Shown piece after piece: positions 16,760-25,536 of a stretch of 64,000 bases of DNA. Both the position numbers and the translations under genes were made by a program. The DNA is from Anaerolineales bacterium. Lineage in GTDB: Bacteria; Chloroflexota; Anaerolineae; Anaerolineales; UBA4823. Position 1 is the stretch's first letter; every line of letters begins with the position of its first letter. The DNA lies in NCBI GenBank assembly GCA_003105035.1, contig PQAL01000043.1, forward strand, positions 34,014 to 98,013. The letters run 5' to 3'. The notes under the pieces are model-generated. The model saw only the letters and a program-made list of their open reading frames with translations. It was not told the origin of the DNA and searched no databases.

Positions 16760-18040
16760 CTATTTTGCTTCCGGGCGGATTAAATCAACCCCGCCCATCC
16801 ATGGGCGCAGCACTGGTGGCACCACCACGCTGCCATCCGCTTGCTGGTAATTCTCCAGCACGGCGATCAGTGTGCGTGGCATGCCCAGCCCTGAGCCATT
16901 CAGGGTGTGCACCAGGCGCAGTTTTCCGCCTTCCGTAGGGCGGTATTTGATGTTGGCGCGCCGGGCTTGGAAGTCACCCACGTTCGAAACCGATGAGACC
17001 TCCAGCCATTCCCCTACACCAGGTGCCCATACCTCAATATCATAGGTCATGCGTGCTCCAAAACCCAGGTCGCCGGTGCACAATTTTTTCACCCGGTAAG
17101 TCAGGCCCAGCTCAGCACACGTCTGTTCAGCGTCTGTGCGCATCTTCTCGTGCATCTGGTCCGACTCCTCCGGCTTGCAATAAATATACATCTCAACCTT
17201 GTCGAACTGGTGGCCGCGTTTAATGCCACGCACATCCCGCCCGGCGCTGATCTTCTCGCGCCTGAAGCAAGGGGTATAAGCCGTGTAATAGCGCGGCAGG
17301 CTGGCTTCTTCCAGTACATCATCCATATGTAGCCCAGTCAGGGGCACTTCAGCCGTGGGCACCATCCACAGGTCATCCTCCACGTCGTGGTACAGGTTGT
17401 CTTCGAACTTGGGCAGCTGGCCTGCGCTGAACATGGTATGTTCCTTGACCATGAAGGGCGTGTACTTCTCGGTGTACCCCTGCCGAATGTGCAGGTCGAG
17501 CATCCAGGCGATCAGGGCACGCTGCAGTCGTGCGCCTGCCCCGCTCAGCACATAGAAACGCGAGCCAGTGATCTTGACACCCTGCTCAAAATCCAGGATA
17601 CCCAGGGTTGGTCCCAGGTCCCAGTGGGCTTTGGGCTCAAAATCGTATTCGGGGATCTCCCCGACCCCGCGTAGCACCACATTCTCGCTGTCGTCCTTTC
17701 CGTAGGGCGTACGCTCATCGGGGAGGTTGGGGATGCCCGCCAGGATAGCGCTCAGCTCATCCTCGATCGTCCGCAGGTTTTCGTCCAACTGGCTGATGCG
17801 CTCGCCCACCTGGCGCATCGCTTCAATTTTTACCTGGCGTTCGCCGGGGTCCTTGGCTTTGCCGATCTCTTTGGACACAGCATTGCGCTGGGCTTTGAGA
17901 GTTTCAGCCTCCTGGATAATTTGCCGGCGTTGCTGGTCCAGCTCCAGGATCTGGTCGACCGGTGTCGCTTCCATCTGGCGGTCTGCCAGGGCTTTGCGCA
18001 CCACGTCGGGTTGTTCACGGATGATATTGATATCTAGCAT
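16760..18040 (-). CDS. serS: Seryl-tRNA synthetase
   Basis: A 426-residue class II aminoacyl-tRNA synthetase that charges tRNA-Ser with serine. The N-terminal coiled coil that grips the tRNA long arm covers about residues 25-105 ([14 protein letters not shown] start, then heptads). Class II motifs are visible: motif 2 around [20 protein letters not shown] and motif 3 near [16 protein letters not shown]. An upstream ATG in frame exists at 18163, but the family-conserved start MLDINII with the strong ribosome site GGAGGTG puts the start at 18040. The extra upstream sequence is the T-box leader. A DUF456 gene follows. Confidence 0.96.
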   Translation of the reverse strand: MLDINIIREQPDVVRKALADRQMEATPVDQILELDQQRRQIIQEAETLKAQRNAVSKEIGKAKDPGERQVKIEAMRQVGERISQLDENLRTIEDELSAILAGIPNLPDERTPYGKDDSENVVLRGVGEIPEYDFEPKAHWDLGPTLGILDFEQGVKITGSRFYVLSGAGARLQRALIAWMLDLHIRQGYTEKYTPFMVKEHTMFSAGQLPKFEDNLYHDVEDDLWMVPTAEVPLTGLHMDDVLEEASLPRYYTAYTPCFRREKISAGRDVRGIKRGHQFDKVEMYIYCKPEESDQMHEKMRTDAEQTCAELGLTYRVKKLCTGDLGFGARMTYDIEVWAPGVGEWLEVSSVSNVGDFQARRANIKYRPTEGGKLRLVHTLNGSGLGMPRTLIAVLENYQQADGSVVVPPVLRPWMGGVDLIRPEAK

Positions 18041-18340
18041 CTTGCACCTCCAAATAACGAATAAATACGCCCCCTCGCCAGCAGGACGAGGGGGCGGTCG
18101 TGGTGCCACCTGCAATTCGCCAGTCCATTTTCCTTCCCTGGGGAGGAACCATGCTGGCCTCATCTCAGCGCTAACGGGCTGACCCGTCTCCCTTAGCCTT
18201 TACGGTCTCCAGGAGCAATTGGACCTGACCGGTCCGGCGGAGTGGATTTCACCCGATGCCTGCTGCCTCGCACTTACCGGCAGCTCTCTGGCGGGCTGGT
18301 GGGTTACTTGGCTCCGCGCTGGTCAATGTGTACTCGATTG
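18041..18340 (-). promoter_or_regulatory. T-box riboswitch, serine specifier (UCC)
   Basis: About 300 bases of leader RNA precede serS. The T-box bulge motif AGGTGGCACCACG lies at 18111-18099 and is complementary in the usual way to the uncharged tRNA end. Stem I carries the AGTA loop-E element at 18334-18331 and, opposite it, GTGAAATCCAC, whose TCC at 18246-18244 is in the specifier position and encodes Ser. Uncharged tRNA-Ser should stabilise the antiterminator and raise serS expression. Confidence 0.87.
18061..18096 (-). terminator. T-box regulated terminator hairpin
   Basis: CGCCCCCTCG (18068-18077) pairs perfectly with 18087-18096 around a 9-base loop, just downstream of the T-box motif on the minus strand and followed by a U-rich TATTTATT. 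It is the terminator that the tRNA-stabilised antiterminator would replace. Confidence 0.8.
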
Positions 18341-18346
18341 GTGGGG

Positions 18347-18374
18347 ATTATACTTGAGCCTGGAGCGCTGTCAA
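18347..18374 (-). promoter_or_regulatory. serS promoter (TTGACA-N16-TATAAT)
   Basis: On the minus strand TTGACA (18374-18369) and TATAAT (18352-18347) match the vegetative consensus exactly with a 16-base spacer. The predicted start near 18340 marks the 5' end of the T-box leader. Confidence 0.8.
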
Positions 18375-18478
18375 GAGAGGGGGTCGTGCCTAAATTAAGA
18401 GCGAAAAGTGTCCAGATACGAAGCCTGCCAGTCAGATCTTTCCTCATTTGCGTGATGGCTGTGGTTAGCGTCTTATTT

Positions 18479-19078
18479 TTAGGGTAAAACCTGCGTCGAT
18501 ATTTGTTCGCGTGCTTCAACCTCCACCTCATCCGGTTTCACCAGTGAGTAGTAAATATTCCTGCCGCGTTTCTCACCCTTGATCAGATTGGCTTCCTTGA
18601 GCACCCGCAGGTGATGCGATGTGGTGGATTGGGCAGCGTCCAGGAATTCCACCAGCTCATCCACGGTGAACTCACCTTTGGCTAGCAGCTTGACGATCCT
18701 GACGCGTGTCTCATCTGCCAGGCCGTTGAACATCTGCGCCACGTTGATCACCTGCTGGTCATCCATGGTTTCTTCGCTGGCCAGGCCGGTGATTGCCTTG
18801 CAGCAGATCTGACCGGGGGCAAAATCCTCCGGCCTGGCACGTACGATCTGCAGCACGTGCATTTTAGACGAGTCTGCTCCGGCTATGGTTTTTACAGGGT
18901 CTGCACAGCAACCGCTGTCCAACACCGTGCGTGTCAGGCTAAGCAAAAACTCCTGTTGCCCATCTGGCGGCAGCTGGGCGAACAGCTTTTCTACGAATGC
19001 CAGCCTTTCTTCAGGCTGTGTATTTTCCATCGCCTTATCGAGCAATTGGGAGATCAAAGTGGAAGCAAGATTATCCAT
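18479..19078 (-). CDS. ArsR-family regulator with a cysteine-pair N-terminal region
   Basis: A 199-residue protein. The C-terminal part (about 108-195) is an ArsR-type winged helix, with LADETRVRIVKLL and the recognition helix AAQSTTSHHLRVLKEA. The usual ArsR metal-site Cys residues (ELCVCD in alpha-3) are absent: the equivalent stretch is FTVDELVEFL. Instead an additional N-terminal region of about 105 residues carries two Cys pairs, Cys57-Cys58 and Cys92-Cys93, that could bind As(III) or another soft metal; this is inference. It is divergent from arsM, so it is probably the repressor of that gene and of itself. An AAGGA ribosome site precedes the ATG. Confidence 0.83.
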   Translation of the reverse strand: MDNLASTLISQLLDKAMENTQPEERLAFVEKLFAQLPPDGQQEFLLSLTRTVLDSGCCADPVKTIAGADSSKMHVLQIVRARPEDFAPGQICCKAITGLASEETMDDQQVINVAQMFNGLADETRVRIVKLLAKGEFTVDELVEFLDAAQSTTSHHLRVLKEANLIKGEKRGRNIYYSLVKPDEVEVEAREQISTQVLP

Positions 19079-19130
19079 GTTTTTTCCTTACCAATCGATA
19101 CATCCAAAATAATCAATACAAGATGCATAT

Positions 19131-19159
19131 ATATTACCAGAACTCCCCTATATTGTCAA
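19131..19159 (-). promoter_or_regulatory. Promoter of the arsR-type gene (TTGACA-N17-TAATAT)
   Basis: Minus-strand TTGACA (19159-19154) and TAATAT (19136-19131) are spaced by 17 bases, giving a leader of about 45 bases. A GATACATC octamer at 19097-19104 lies downstream of it and a second copy at 19170-19177 just upstream. Confidence 0.7.
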
Positions 19160-19199
19160 TAATTTGGGTGATACATCGAAAAATATGACATCAACCACC

Positions 19200-19227
19200 T
19201 TGACTTAACGGGATATTTGAATATAAT
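19200..19227 (+). promoter_or_regulatory. Promoter of arsM (TTGACT-N16-TATAAT)
   Basis: TTGACT (19200-19205) and TATAAT (19222-19227) with a 16-base spacer face arsM; the leader would be about 108 bases. The octamer GATACATC at 19170-19177 lies about 23 bases upstream of the -35 box and could be part of a regulator site. Confidence 0.7.
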
Positions 19228-19341
19228 ACTGCTTAAGCCTTGAATTAAAGTAGAGTAACAATCGAACCAATTTTCATAGTCCTAACCATCGATTTGTATT
19301 GCTAGTTTTCTAAAAATGCTTCACCCTTAGGAGAGAAGAAG

Positions 19342-20244
19342 ATGTCAGAACCGACCGCCCCCAAAGAAACTGAAGATATCCGCACCGCTGTGCGCCAACA
19401 TTATGGCCAGGCTGCGGCCAGTTTTCAACCCAAAACTCGCTCCAGCTGCTGTGGTCCGAATGAGCCAGCCGATCTGTCCGCCAACAAGCTCTATCCAATT
19501 TCCGAGCTCGAAACATTACCAGAGGAGGTCACCGGGCTCTCCATGGGCTGTGGTGACCCCATCACCCTGGCCTCTCTACAGCCGGGCCAGACCGTGCTCG
19601 ATCTCGGCTCAGGTGGCGGCATTGACTGTTTCATGGCGGCTAAAAAGGTCGGTGAGACCGGTCACGTAATCGGAGTGGACATGACACCTGAGATGCTCGA
19701 GAAAGCCCGTGCGAACCAGGCCAAAATGGGCTTCTCGAACGTCGAATTTCGCCTGGGTGAGATTGAGCACTTGCCGGTGGCAGATAACAGCGTGGATGTG
19801 ATCATCTCCAACTGTGTGGTCAACTTGTCGCCCGATAAGCCGCAGGTCTTCCGCGAGGCTTTCCGCGTTTTAAAACCCGCCGGCAAGTTTGCCGTCAGCG
19901 ATATCGTCACCGATGGACCCCTGCCCAGGCAAGTCAAGGATAGCCTGGCTGCCTGGGCTGGTTGCGTGGCTGGAGCGCTGGATGTGCAGGAATACCTCTC
20001 CTGGCTGGGTGAAGCCGGCTTTACCAGCATCGAAGTTACCCCGGTCTACTTTGACCAACAAACCGTGGATGAATACGCGAAGCAGGTTAATGATGGGTCA
20101 TGCTGTGGAGGTGGTGCACGCCTGGTGATCGGTGATGGTGAGCAGGCTCAGGTGATCGAGATAGCGGAGTTAACCGACCTTGGCGATAAGCCCCTCCGCG
20201 AGGCGATATTCAGCGCCAAGATCACTGCCTATAAACCTGCCTGA
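19342..20244 (+). CDS. arsM: Arsenite S-adenosylmethionine methyltransferase
   Basis: A 300-residue SAM-dependent methyltransferase. The Rossmann motif I DLGSGGGIDCF is at 87-97. The Cys residues used to bind As(III) in ArsM enzymes can be matched: Cys36-Cys37 (SSCCGP), Cys70 (SMGCGDP), Cys158 (ISNCVVNL) and Cys208 (WAGCVAGAL); the C-terminus adds another pair, Cys254-Cys255 (GSCCGGG). It converts arsenite stepwise to methylated arsenicals in the cytoplasm, a detoxification route. An AGGAGAGAAG ribosome site precedes the ATG. It is divergent from the ArsR-type gene, which supports an arsenic role. No arsB, acr3 or arsC is seen in the window. Confidence 0.93.
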   Translation: MSEPTAPKETEDIRTAVRQHYGQAAASFQPKTRSSCCGPNEPADLSANKLYPISELETLPEEVTGLSMGCGDPITLASLQPGQTVLDLGSGGGIDCFMAAKKVGETGHVIGVDMTPEMLEKARANQAKMGFSNVEFRLGEIEHLPVADNSVDVIISNCVVNLSPDKPQVFREAFRVLKPAGKFAVSDIVTDGPLPRQVKDSLAAWAGCVAGALDVQEYLSWLGEAGFTSIEVTPVYFDQQTVDEYAKQVNDGSCCGGGARLVIGDGEQAQVIEIAELTDLGDKPLREAIFSAKITAYKPA

Positions 20245-20302
20245 TGCTTCTATTAAAAATGGTTGCCCAATAAAGTCAGGCAGCGCCCAACAACGCCATG
20301 TA

Positions 20303-20323
20303 GGGGCGCATGCCATGCGCCCC
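20303..20323. repeat. Short palindrome GGGGCGCAT-N3-ATGCGCCCC
   Basis: A 9-bp perfect stem with a 3-base loop in the gap between the convergent arsM and GIN-lipoprotein genes. It is followed 26 bases later by a second, longer palindrome. The pair resembles REP-like extragenic palindromes, but only one copy is seen in this window. Confidence 0.55.
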
Positions 20324-20349
20324 AAAACACATGTATCTTGAAAACTACG

Positions 20350-20380
20350 TGTCAGGGCACAGCGTCGCTGTGCCCTGACA
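20350..20380. terminator. 15-bp palindrome between convergent genes (bidirectional terminator or REP-like element)
   Basis: TGTCAGGGCACAGCG (20350-20364) pairs with 20366-20380 around a single central base, then TTTTCT follows on the plus strand. It sits between the stops of arsM and the GIN-domain gene, so it could terminate both transcripts. Confidence 0.65.
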
Positions 20381-20425
20381 TTTTCTGGTTATAACTAACG
20401 GAATGCGCCGGATTGAACTCCCCGA

Positions 20426-21175
20426 TTATTTGTTCCCCAGTGAATTGAATTTACCCAGCCCCGATGAGTTGGTATTGGTCTGCGGGTTGCCATAATATGA
20501 CACACTCCCCGCACCGCTGATGTTGCCGGTCAGCTGGTCAGTTACCCACAGCGTGGCTCCGCCCAACCCGCTGATCGTGACATTGGCGGTCTGGACCTTC
20601 AAGTCAGGGGCATTGATACTGCCCGCTCCTGAGATATCGACCGAAGCCTGAGTTGCCTCACCAGAGATATCGATGTCTCCCGCCCCGCTGAGGGTGACAT
20701 TGACCTTATCGGTGCTGAGTTGATTTTGCACGATCTTTCCCGCCCCGCTCATATTGATGCTCATGCTCGGCGTGGACAGGGTCTCGATCTGCACATCTCC
20801 GAAACCACTTACGGAAAGGGAGGTCAGCTCTTTGACCACGATCGTGAAGGTCAGCATGTTTTCCGTGCTCAAGGTGGGGACGGTGATGTTGTTGGTGGTC
20901 TTGATCATCAGTGTCCCATTGCTGACCGTGGTGCTGATCTCCGGCACCAGGTTATCGGGGCCGGAAATATTCAGCGATTCCTTGTCGCCCTGAATGATGT
21001 TGACCTTACCATATGTAGAAAACTCGATGGCAGTAAAACCACTCACATCGCGGTTCTCACTCATGTTTACATTCGAGGGGGTGATGATCTTGACACCTGC
21101 GTTGCTCAGCACGCTGCAACTGGTCAGCGACAGGCTTAACAGCAGCAATGCAGTCAGTACGATGCGGATTTTCAT
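20426..21175 (-). CDS. GIN-domain (DUF2807) lipoprotein
   Basis: A 249-residue exported lipoprotein: a signal peptide of about 20 residues ending in the lipobox LTSC, then a right-handed beta-helix made of short repeats (SGFGDVQI, SGAGKI, SGAGDIDI, SGAGSI, SGLGG, SGAGSV), which is the head GIN/DUF2807 pattern of putative auto-transporter adhesins. It is expected to sit on the outside of the cell. The function is not established. A strong AAAGGAG ribosome site precedes the ATG. The gene stands alone on the minus strand. Confidence 0.85.
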   Translation of the reverse strand: MKIRIVLTALLLLSLSLTSCSVLSNAGVKIITPSNVNMSENRDVSGFTAIEFSTYGKVNIIQGDKESLNISGPDNLVPEISTTVSNGTLMIKTTNNITVPTLSTENMLTFTIVVKELTSLSVSGFGDVQIETLSTPSMSINMSGAGKIVQNQLSTDKVNVTLSGAGDIDISGEATQASVDISGAGSINAPDLKVQTANVTISGLGGATLWVTDQLTGNISGAGSVSYYGNPQTNTNSSGLGKFNSLGNK

Positions 21176-21318
21176 TTAGATCTCCTTTCTATTGTTTCTA
21201 CTACTATTGATTCTGGATGACATTGGTTGTACTTTCTCGCGCGTATGGTGATAAGAACAAGATTATCGGCAAGCAGAGTGTCATACCTTTTGATCTTTAT
21301 TTCCTGCTGTTCATCCGA

Positions 21319-22377
21319 CTAGAGTCCCGCCAGTTTGTGCTTAAACCCCTCCAGCATGGTGATCGGCGTGGGGTCAATCTCGTATAGCATGGCCAGGTAA
21401 TAAGCCATGTAATCGCCGAACAGCAGTGCTGTCCACTGTTGCGTCAGTGGGCTCTCTCCTTGGGCATCGATGAAATCTGTGTTTAGGCCTTCGAGCATGT
21501 ACGCTTGCTTGGTCAGCTCAGTGCGTAGCAGGTTGTGTGGGTGATAGGATTGTGCCCGCAAGAACAATGCCATGCTGGTGGATAATAGGCTCTCAGGTTG
21601 GCTCAGCCCAGCCAGGGCGTTGTGGTCCGCCTCCGGCACTGCCTCAAACTGGGCCCAGGACTTGGCCAGCTCGTTGATCTGGGTCTTCCAGCGGCGGGCC
21701 ACTGGTTCGAGCACGTCGGCTCCGAAGACCAGCACCAGGCGCCCCATTAGCTGGCCGGCTTCACGCTTGGCTGGGTTGCTCGCCACGGGGATGTCAGCCC
21801 GAACTTCGTTCTGTAGAATGCGCATAGCCGTGATTGTGGCTTTCAGTTCCACCACTGGATCTGAGATGAGACCCAGGCGGGCCAGCAATGCCAGCAGCAG
21901 GCCGAAGGAATAACCCACCGCGGCGCGTGGCTGGCCGGCGTGCTGAAAGATCCATGACGGGAGGTTCGCCTGCCTGGCTTTCTCATCAAGTTTACCCCCA
22001 GTGCATACTGCCAGGATACGGCAGCCCCGTTGCTGCGCCTGGTCGAACGCTTGCAGGGTTTCCTCGGTGTTGCCCGAGTGCGAGCTGGCGACGACCAGCG
22101 TCCCTGGGCCGTGCGCCCAGGCTGGCAGGTTGTAATTGCGCAGCAGGCTGACGGGCACCGGGCATATTGGTGCTGCGTAGGCAATCAGCAGGTCAGCCCC
22201 AATGGCCGAGCCGCCCATGCCGGCGATGAGCACGTTTTTTATCCCTTGCCAGGCGGGTAGCTCTGCTTGTAAACCCAGCTGGTAGGCTTCGTCAAGCTGG
22301 TCGGGCAGGTGATTAATTTCAACCAGGTAGTTCTGGCTGTCGATTTTCTTAAATAATGTGTGATTGTTCAGGTCCAT
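21319..22377 (-). CDS. Bifunctional phosphoglucose/phosphomannose isomerase (SIS domain)
   Basis: A 352-residue protein with two SIS subdomains: GMGGSAIGAD near 54-63 and the phosphate-binding SSHSGNTEE near 98-106 are diagnostic for the bifunctional PGI/PMI family known from archaea and some bacteria. It interconverts glucose-6-P or mannose-6-P with fructose-6-P. It lies 40 bases downstream of rsmI at the end of the minus-strand operon and may supply sugar phosphates for the glycosyltransferase two genes upstream; that link is inference. An AAAGGT ribosome-like site precedes the ATG. Confidence 0.87.
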   Translation of the reverse strand: MDLNNHTLFKKIDSQNYLVEINHLPDQLDEAYQLGLQAELPAWQGIKNVLIAGMGGSAIGADLLIAYAAPICPVPVSLLRNYNLPAWAHGPGTLVVASSHSGNTEETLQAFDQAQQRGCRILAVCTGGKLDEKARQANLPSWIFQHAGQPRAAVGYSFGLLLALLARLGLISDPVVELKATITAMRILQNEVRADIPVASNPAKREAGQLMGRLVLVFGADVLEPVARRWKTQINELAKSWAQFEAVPEADHNALAGLSQPESLLSTSMALFLRAQSYHPHNLLRTELTKQAYMLEGLNTDFIDAQGESPLTQQWTALLFGDYMAYYLAMLYEIDPTPITMLEGFKHKLAGL

Positions 22378-22417
22378 GTTTACCTTTATTTTTTCCCCTT
22401 GGTTATAAATACTAATA

Positions 22418-23254
22418 TTAATCCGTGATTTTACCCTGTTTTTTGAGCAGCAACCGATAAATTTCCCGCCGTGTCCAGCCTGAACTTGCAGCTAACCCAG
22501 CCGCTGCCTTAGAAGCGCTTTCTCCAGCCTCCAGGCATTTCTGCAGCTCGTTCTCCAGGCGTTCTGTGTTCCATTTCTCCTCGTTTACCTGGCATCCCAT
22601 CAGCACCAGGGTGAATTCTCCTCGCGGAGGTCTCTCTGTGAAATGCTGGCGAGCTTCACTCAGGCTGCCGCGGAAAATCTCCTCATGCAGCTTGGTCAGC
22701 TCACGACCAACTGCCACCTGCCGATCACCCAATACGGCTTGCAAGGCTTCCAGCGCTTCCAACACCCGGTGAGGGGCTTCCAGGAAGATCAGGGTGTATG
22801 GCAGGCTGGTGATCTGCTTTAATAACCGCTCCCGTTCGCTGGCCTTGCGCGGCAGGTAGCCCAGGTAGAGGAATGCATCCGTGGGCAGCCCTGACGCCAC
22901 CAAGGCCGCGATGGGTGCAGACGCTCCAGGGATAGGGCTCACCATGTGTCCGGCTTGGATGGCTGCCCGGACCAGCTCGTAACCCGGGTCGTTCAGGGCC
23001 GGTGTGCCCGCATCGGAGACCAGCGCCACATCTCCCTGTACCAGGGCTTCAAGCACCCCTTCCAAACGTACCAGCTTATTATGCTCGTGATAACTGATGC
23101 AGCGTGTGGCAATATCATAGTGCTGCAGCAGTTTGGCCGTGTGGCGGGTGTCTTCCGCGGCAATCAAGCTCACTTCAGCCAGAATGCGCAAGGCACGCTG
23201 GCTGATGTCTTCCAGGTTTCCGATCGGGGTTGCCACCAGGTAGAGCGTGCTCAT
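22418..23254 (-). CDS. rsmI: 16S rRNA 2'-O-ribose C1402 methyltransferase
   Basis: A 278-residue tetrapyrrole-methylase-fold enzyme. Typical RsmI segments are visible: LYLVATPIGNLEDIS at the N-terminus, AAEDTRHTAKLL, SDAGTPALNDPG, IPGASAPIAALVASG and FLEAPHRVLEAL. It 2'-O-methylates C1402 in the decoding centre of the 30S subunit. The start overlaps the end of the NBR1-Ig gene by four bases (ATGA), so the two are translationally coupled. Confidence 0.95.
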   Translation of the reverse strand: MSTLYLVATPIGNLEDISQRALRILAEVSLIAAEDTRHTAKLLQHYDIATRCISYHEHNKLVRLEGVLEALVQGDVALVSDAGTPALNDPGYELVRAAIQAGHMVSPIPGASAPIAALVASGLPTDAFLYLGYLPRKASERERLLKQITSLPYTLIFLEAPHRVLEALEALQAVLGDRQVAVGRELTKLHEEIFRGSLSEARQHFTERPPRGEFTLVLMGCQVNEEKWNTERLENELQKCLEAGESASKAAAGLAASSGWTRREIYRLLLKKQGKITD

Positions 23255-24387
23255 GGTGCAGCCCAGGTAAGCAGGTCCAGGGTCAGGGTGAAGTCATTCG
23301 GGTCCACTGCCTGCAGCTGTATCCTGCCCAGGTGTTCCTGGCTGGTGGTATAGCATAGATAGGTGCCGATCGGCAGGCTCTCGACAGCTACTGGCGCCGG
23401 ACTCATCACAGCCGACTGGCAGATGTTGAGTGAAGGCGCCTGACCGCCGTATATCCCGATCATTGCACCATTCGTCGGGCTCAGCCAGTGGAAGTTGTTC
23501 TCGTCCATCAGGTACAACACATCTTCATCCCCGCTATTCAGGGTGATGGTGTCCAGGTCAATTGCATCACCCGGCACAGGCCTCAACACACCGCTCACTT
23601 GCCCGGGTGGGGTAACCGTGGAGGTAGGTATTTGTGTGGGATTGGTCGTAGCTGATATGGTCGGCGTCGCTGTCGAGGTAGCCTGGCTTGCTGCCACGAC
23701 AATCCGCACCCAGAATGCCTGGTTACCGCTCGGTCCAATCCCAAACAGCTCTCCAGAAGGGTTCATCAGCTTCCAATTGCCCTGGTAAGTTCCAGCCGAT
23801 TGGGGAGCCACCATCTCCACAGAAATTTCCACACTCTGCGAAGGCAAAACGGACCCTTTCAGTGGGACACTCTCCGGGGCACCCATGCGGTCGCCATAGA
23901 AAAAGCTGGCTGAGTAGGCGTTCGTCCAGGTGCAGGTGCCGGTGTTCACCAGCTTCCATGTTTTAACAAAGCTTTGCCCGGCGGGGATCAGGCTGTCGTC
24001 TGGGATGGTGACGTCCAGAGGGTTGCCTGCCCCTACCTGATCGCATAGCTTATCGGGGACATTGGTCTGTGTGGCGGGTCCGGCTGTCGGGCTGAGCCTG
24101 GGCGTGGCGACCGCCATGGTAGCTGTCTTGGTCGGGGCAGCCGTTGAAGATGCTGTGGCGGCCGGCCTGACGGCTGCTGCTGTCTGGCTATTTTGGGTAT
24201 TCACCAGTGCGGCAATGGTCTGGTTCACCTGGCTTTGGTTAGCCGTGGCGGTACTGACCGGTAGGTTGCTGGCAGACAGGCGTGCGATTACCTGCCAGAG
24301 CAAGAAGATGATCCCACCTGCCACAGCCAGCCAGACCAGGGCGGTCAGCAGCCCAAACCGAACGGGGAGGCGTTTTTCAGCGGCCAT
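23251..24387 (-). CDS. Membrane-anchored protein with NBR1-type Ig-like domain
   Basis: A 378-residue protein: one membrane helix near residues 11-32, a Thr/Ala/Pro-rich linker to about 105, then an Ig-like domain (about 110-235) with the NBR1 central-domain pattern (IPAGQSFVKTWKLVNTGTCTW, SVEISVEMVAPQSAGTYQG, FWVRIVV), a second Thr/Pro linker, and a C-terminal beta-rich domain of about 130 residues that I do not recognise. This Ig domain is common in exported proteins of Anaerolineae. An extracellular structural or binding role is inferred. It overlaps rsmI by 4 bases and lies 9 bases after the glycosyltransferase gene. Confidence 0.8.
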   Translation of the reverse strand: MAAEKRLPVRFGLLTALVWLAVAGGIIFLLWQVIARLSASNLPVSTATANQSQVNQTIAALVNTQNSQTAAAVRPAATASSTAAPTKTATMAVATPRLSPTAGPATQTNVPDKLCDQVGAGNPLDVTIPDDSLIPAGQSFVKTWKLVNTGTCTWTNAYSASFFYGDRMGAPESVPLKGSVLPSQSVEISVEMVAPQSAGTYQGNWKLMNPSGELFGIGPSGNQAFWVRIVVAASQATSTATPTISATTNPTQIPTSTVTPPGQVSGVLRPVPGDAIDLDTITLNSGDEDVLYLMDENNFHWLSPTNGAMIGIYGGQAPSLNICQSAVMSPAPVAVESLPIGTYLCYTTSQEHLGRIQLQAVDPNDFTLTLDLLTWAAP

Positions 24388-24396
24388 GGGAAAATC

Positions 24397-25536
24397 TTAT
24401 TTCTCGATTCCGAGCTGGCTGGCGATGAGGCCGGCAATTTCGTGGGCGGCTGCAGGGCGGGCTGCCTGGCAGCAGGCTTCTGCGGCCAGTTCCAGCTGCC
24501 TGGGGTGGGCGATCCATGCCCGTAAGGCGCTGACAATATAGCTGGTCTTGGGTGCCCAAATCCCCACGCCTTCGGAGATCACATAATCGACATTGCCATC
24601 TTCTTGCCCGGGTAGGCGGCTGTAAAGGATCATCGGTAACCCGGCATTGAGTGCTTCAGTGATGGTGCTCGGGCCAGCTTTAGTCACCAGGATGTCAGCC
24701 GCACGCATGAAGTCTGGCATTTGGTGGACAAAACCATAGATCAAGGTCTTCATCGGCCAGGTCCGCGCTTCCAGTTGTTCCTTGAGCGCGGTATTACGCC
24801 CGGCAACGATTACCAGCGTGATCGGCAGGTTGGCTGCCGCAATCGCTTCCGCGGTCTTTTCTAGCGGGCCCATCCCCTCGCCCCCACCTACTAAAAGCAC
24901 CAGCAGCTGGTTTTGCGGCCAGCCTAATTGCTGGCGTAGACTAATTTTATCCCCCACGGGCTGGCAGAAGCGCTCAGCCACGGGTAGCCCTACCACTTTT
25001 ACCTGCCCCGGCTGCATGCCAGCCTGTATGGCGCGCTGGTAAGCTGCCTCCGTTGGCACCAGGCAAAGGTCAACGCCCGGGTGGTACCACAAGGTATGTC
25101 CGGTCACCAGGTCAGTGACTACGGTGATGAATGGTGGGCGCTGTTTACCAAGGGCGTGCAGGAAGGGTTCGTTTGCCAGCGGGTGCACGGAGACGATCAT
25201 ATCAGCCGCATTTTGGTTGATCACCTTGCGTAGTCGGCGTCGGATATATGGATAAGCACCCTCAACGATCATCTTTGAGCTATGGCTGCCATCGCTGATG
25301 CGGTAACCGATCGCCCAAACCTCGGGCACCCGCACCATGTAAGGGTACCACTTTGGGGCATAATTTAGAGGGCGTGGAGCCACGTCCAGGAAGATATCCA
25401 CCATCTGGGTGGTCAGGCGATCATCATAATCGAGCTTCAAGGCTTCTATAATGGCTTCAGTTGAGCTGCGGTGACCACCACCTGTATCGGAGAATAAAAA
25501 CAAGATATGCGGTCGTTTGGTTGGGATGTTAGCCAT
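24397..25536 (-). CDS. Diacylglycerol-type glycosyltransferase (MGDG synthase / UgtP family, GT28-like)
   Basis: A 379-residue GT-B glycosyltransferase. The N-terminus [16 protein letters not shown] is the MGDG-synthase/UgtP signature (DTGGGH), followed by [10 protein letters not shown] and the C-terminal donor-binding part [21 protein letters not shown] (LxTKxGGxTxxEA-like). Enzymes of this family add glucose or galactose to diacylglycerol at the inner face of the membrane, or resemble MurG. A role in glycolipid synthesis is therefore likely. It overlaps the DUF951 gene upstream by 8 bases. The acceptor is inferred from family only. Confidence 0.83.
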   Translation of the reverse strand: MANIPTKRPHILFLFSDTGGGHRSSTEAIIEALKLDYDDRLTTQMVDIFLDVAPRPLNYAPKWYPYMVRVPEVWAIGYRISDGSHSSKMIVEGAYPYIRRRLRKVINQNAADMIVSVHPLANEPFLHALGKQRPPFITVVTDLVTGHTLWYHPGVDLCLVPTEAAYQRAIQAGMQPGQVKVVGLPVAERFCQPVGDKISLRQQLGWPQNQLLVLLVGGGEGMGPLEKTAEAIAAANLPITLVIVAGRNTALKEQLEARTWPMKTLIYGFVHQMPDFMRAADILVTKAGPSTITEALNAGLPMILYSRLPGQEDGNVDYVISEGVGIWAPKTSYIVSALRAWIAHPRQLELAAEACCQAARPAAAHEIAGLIASQLGIEK

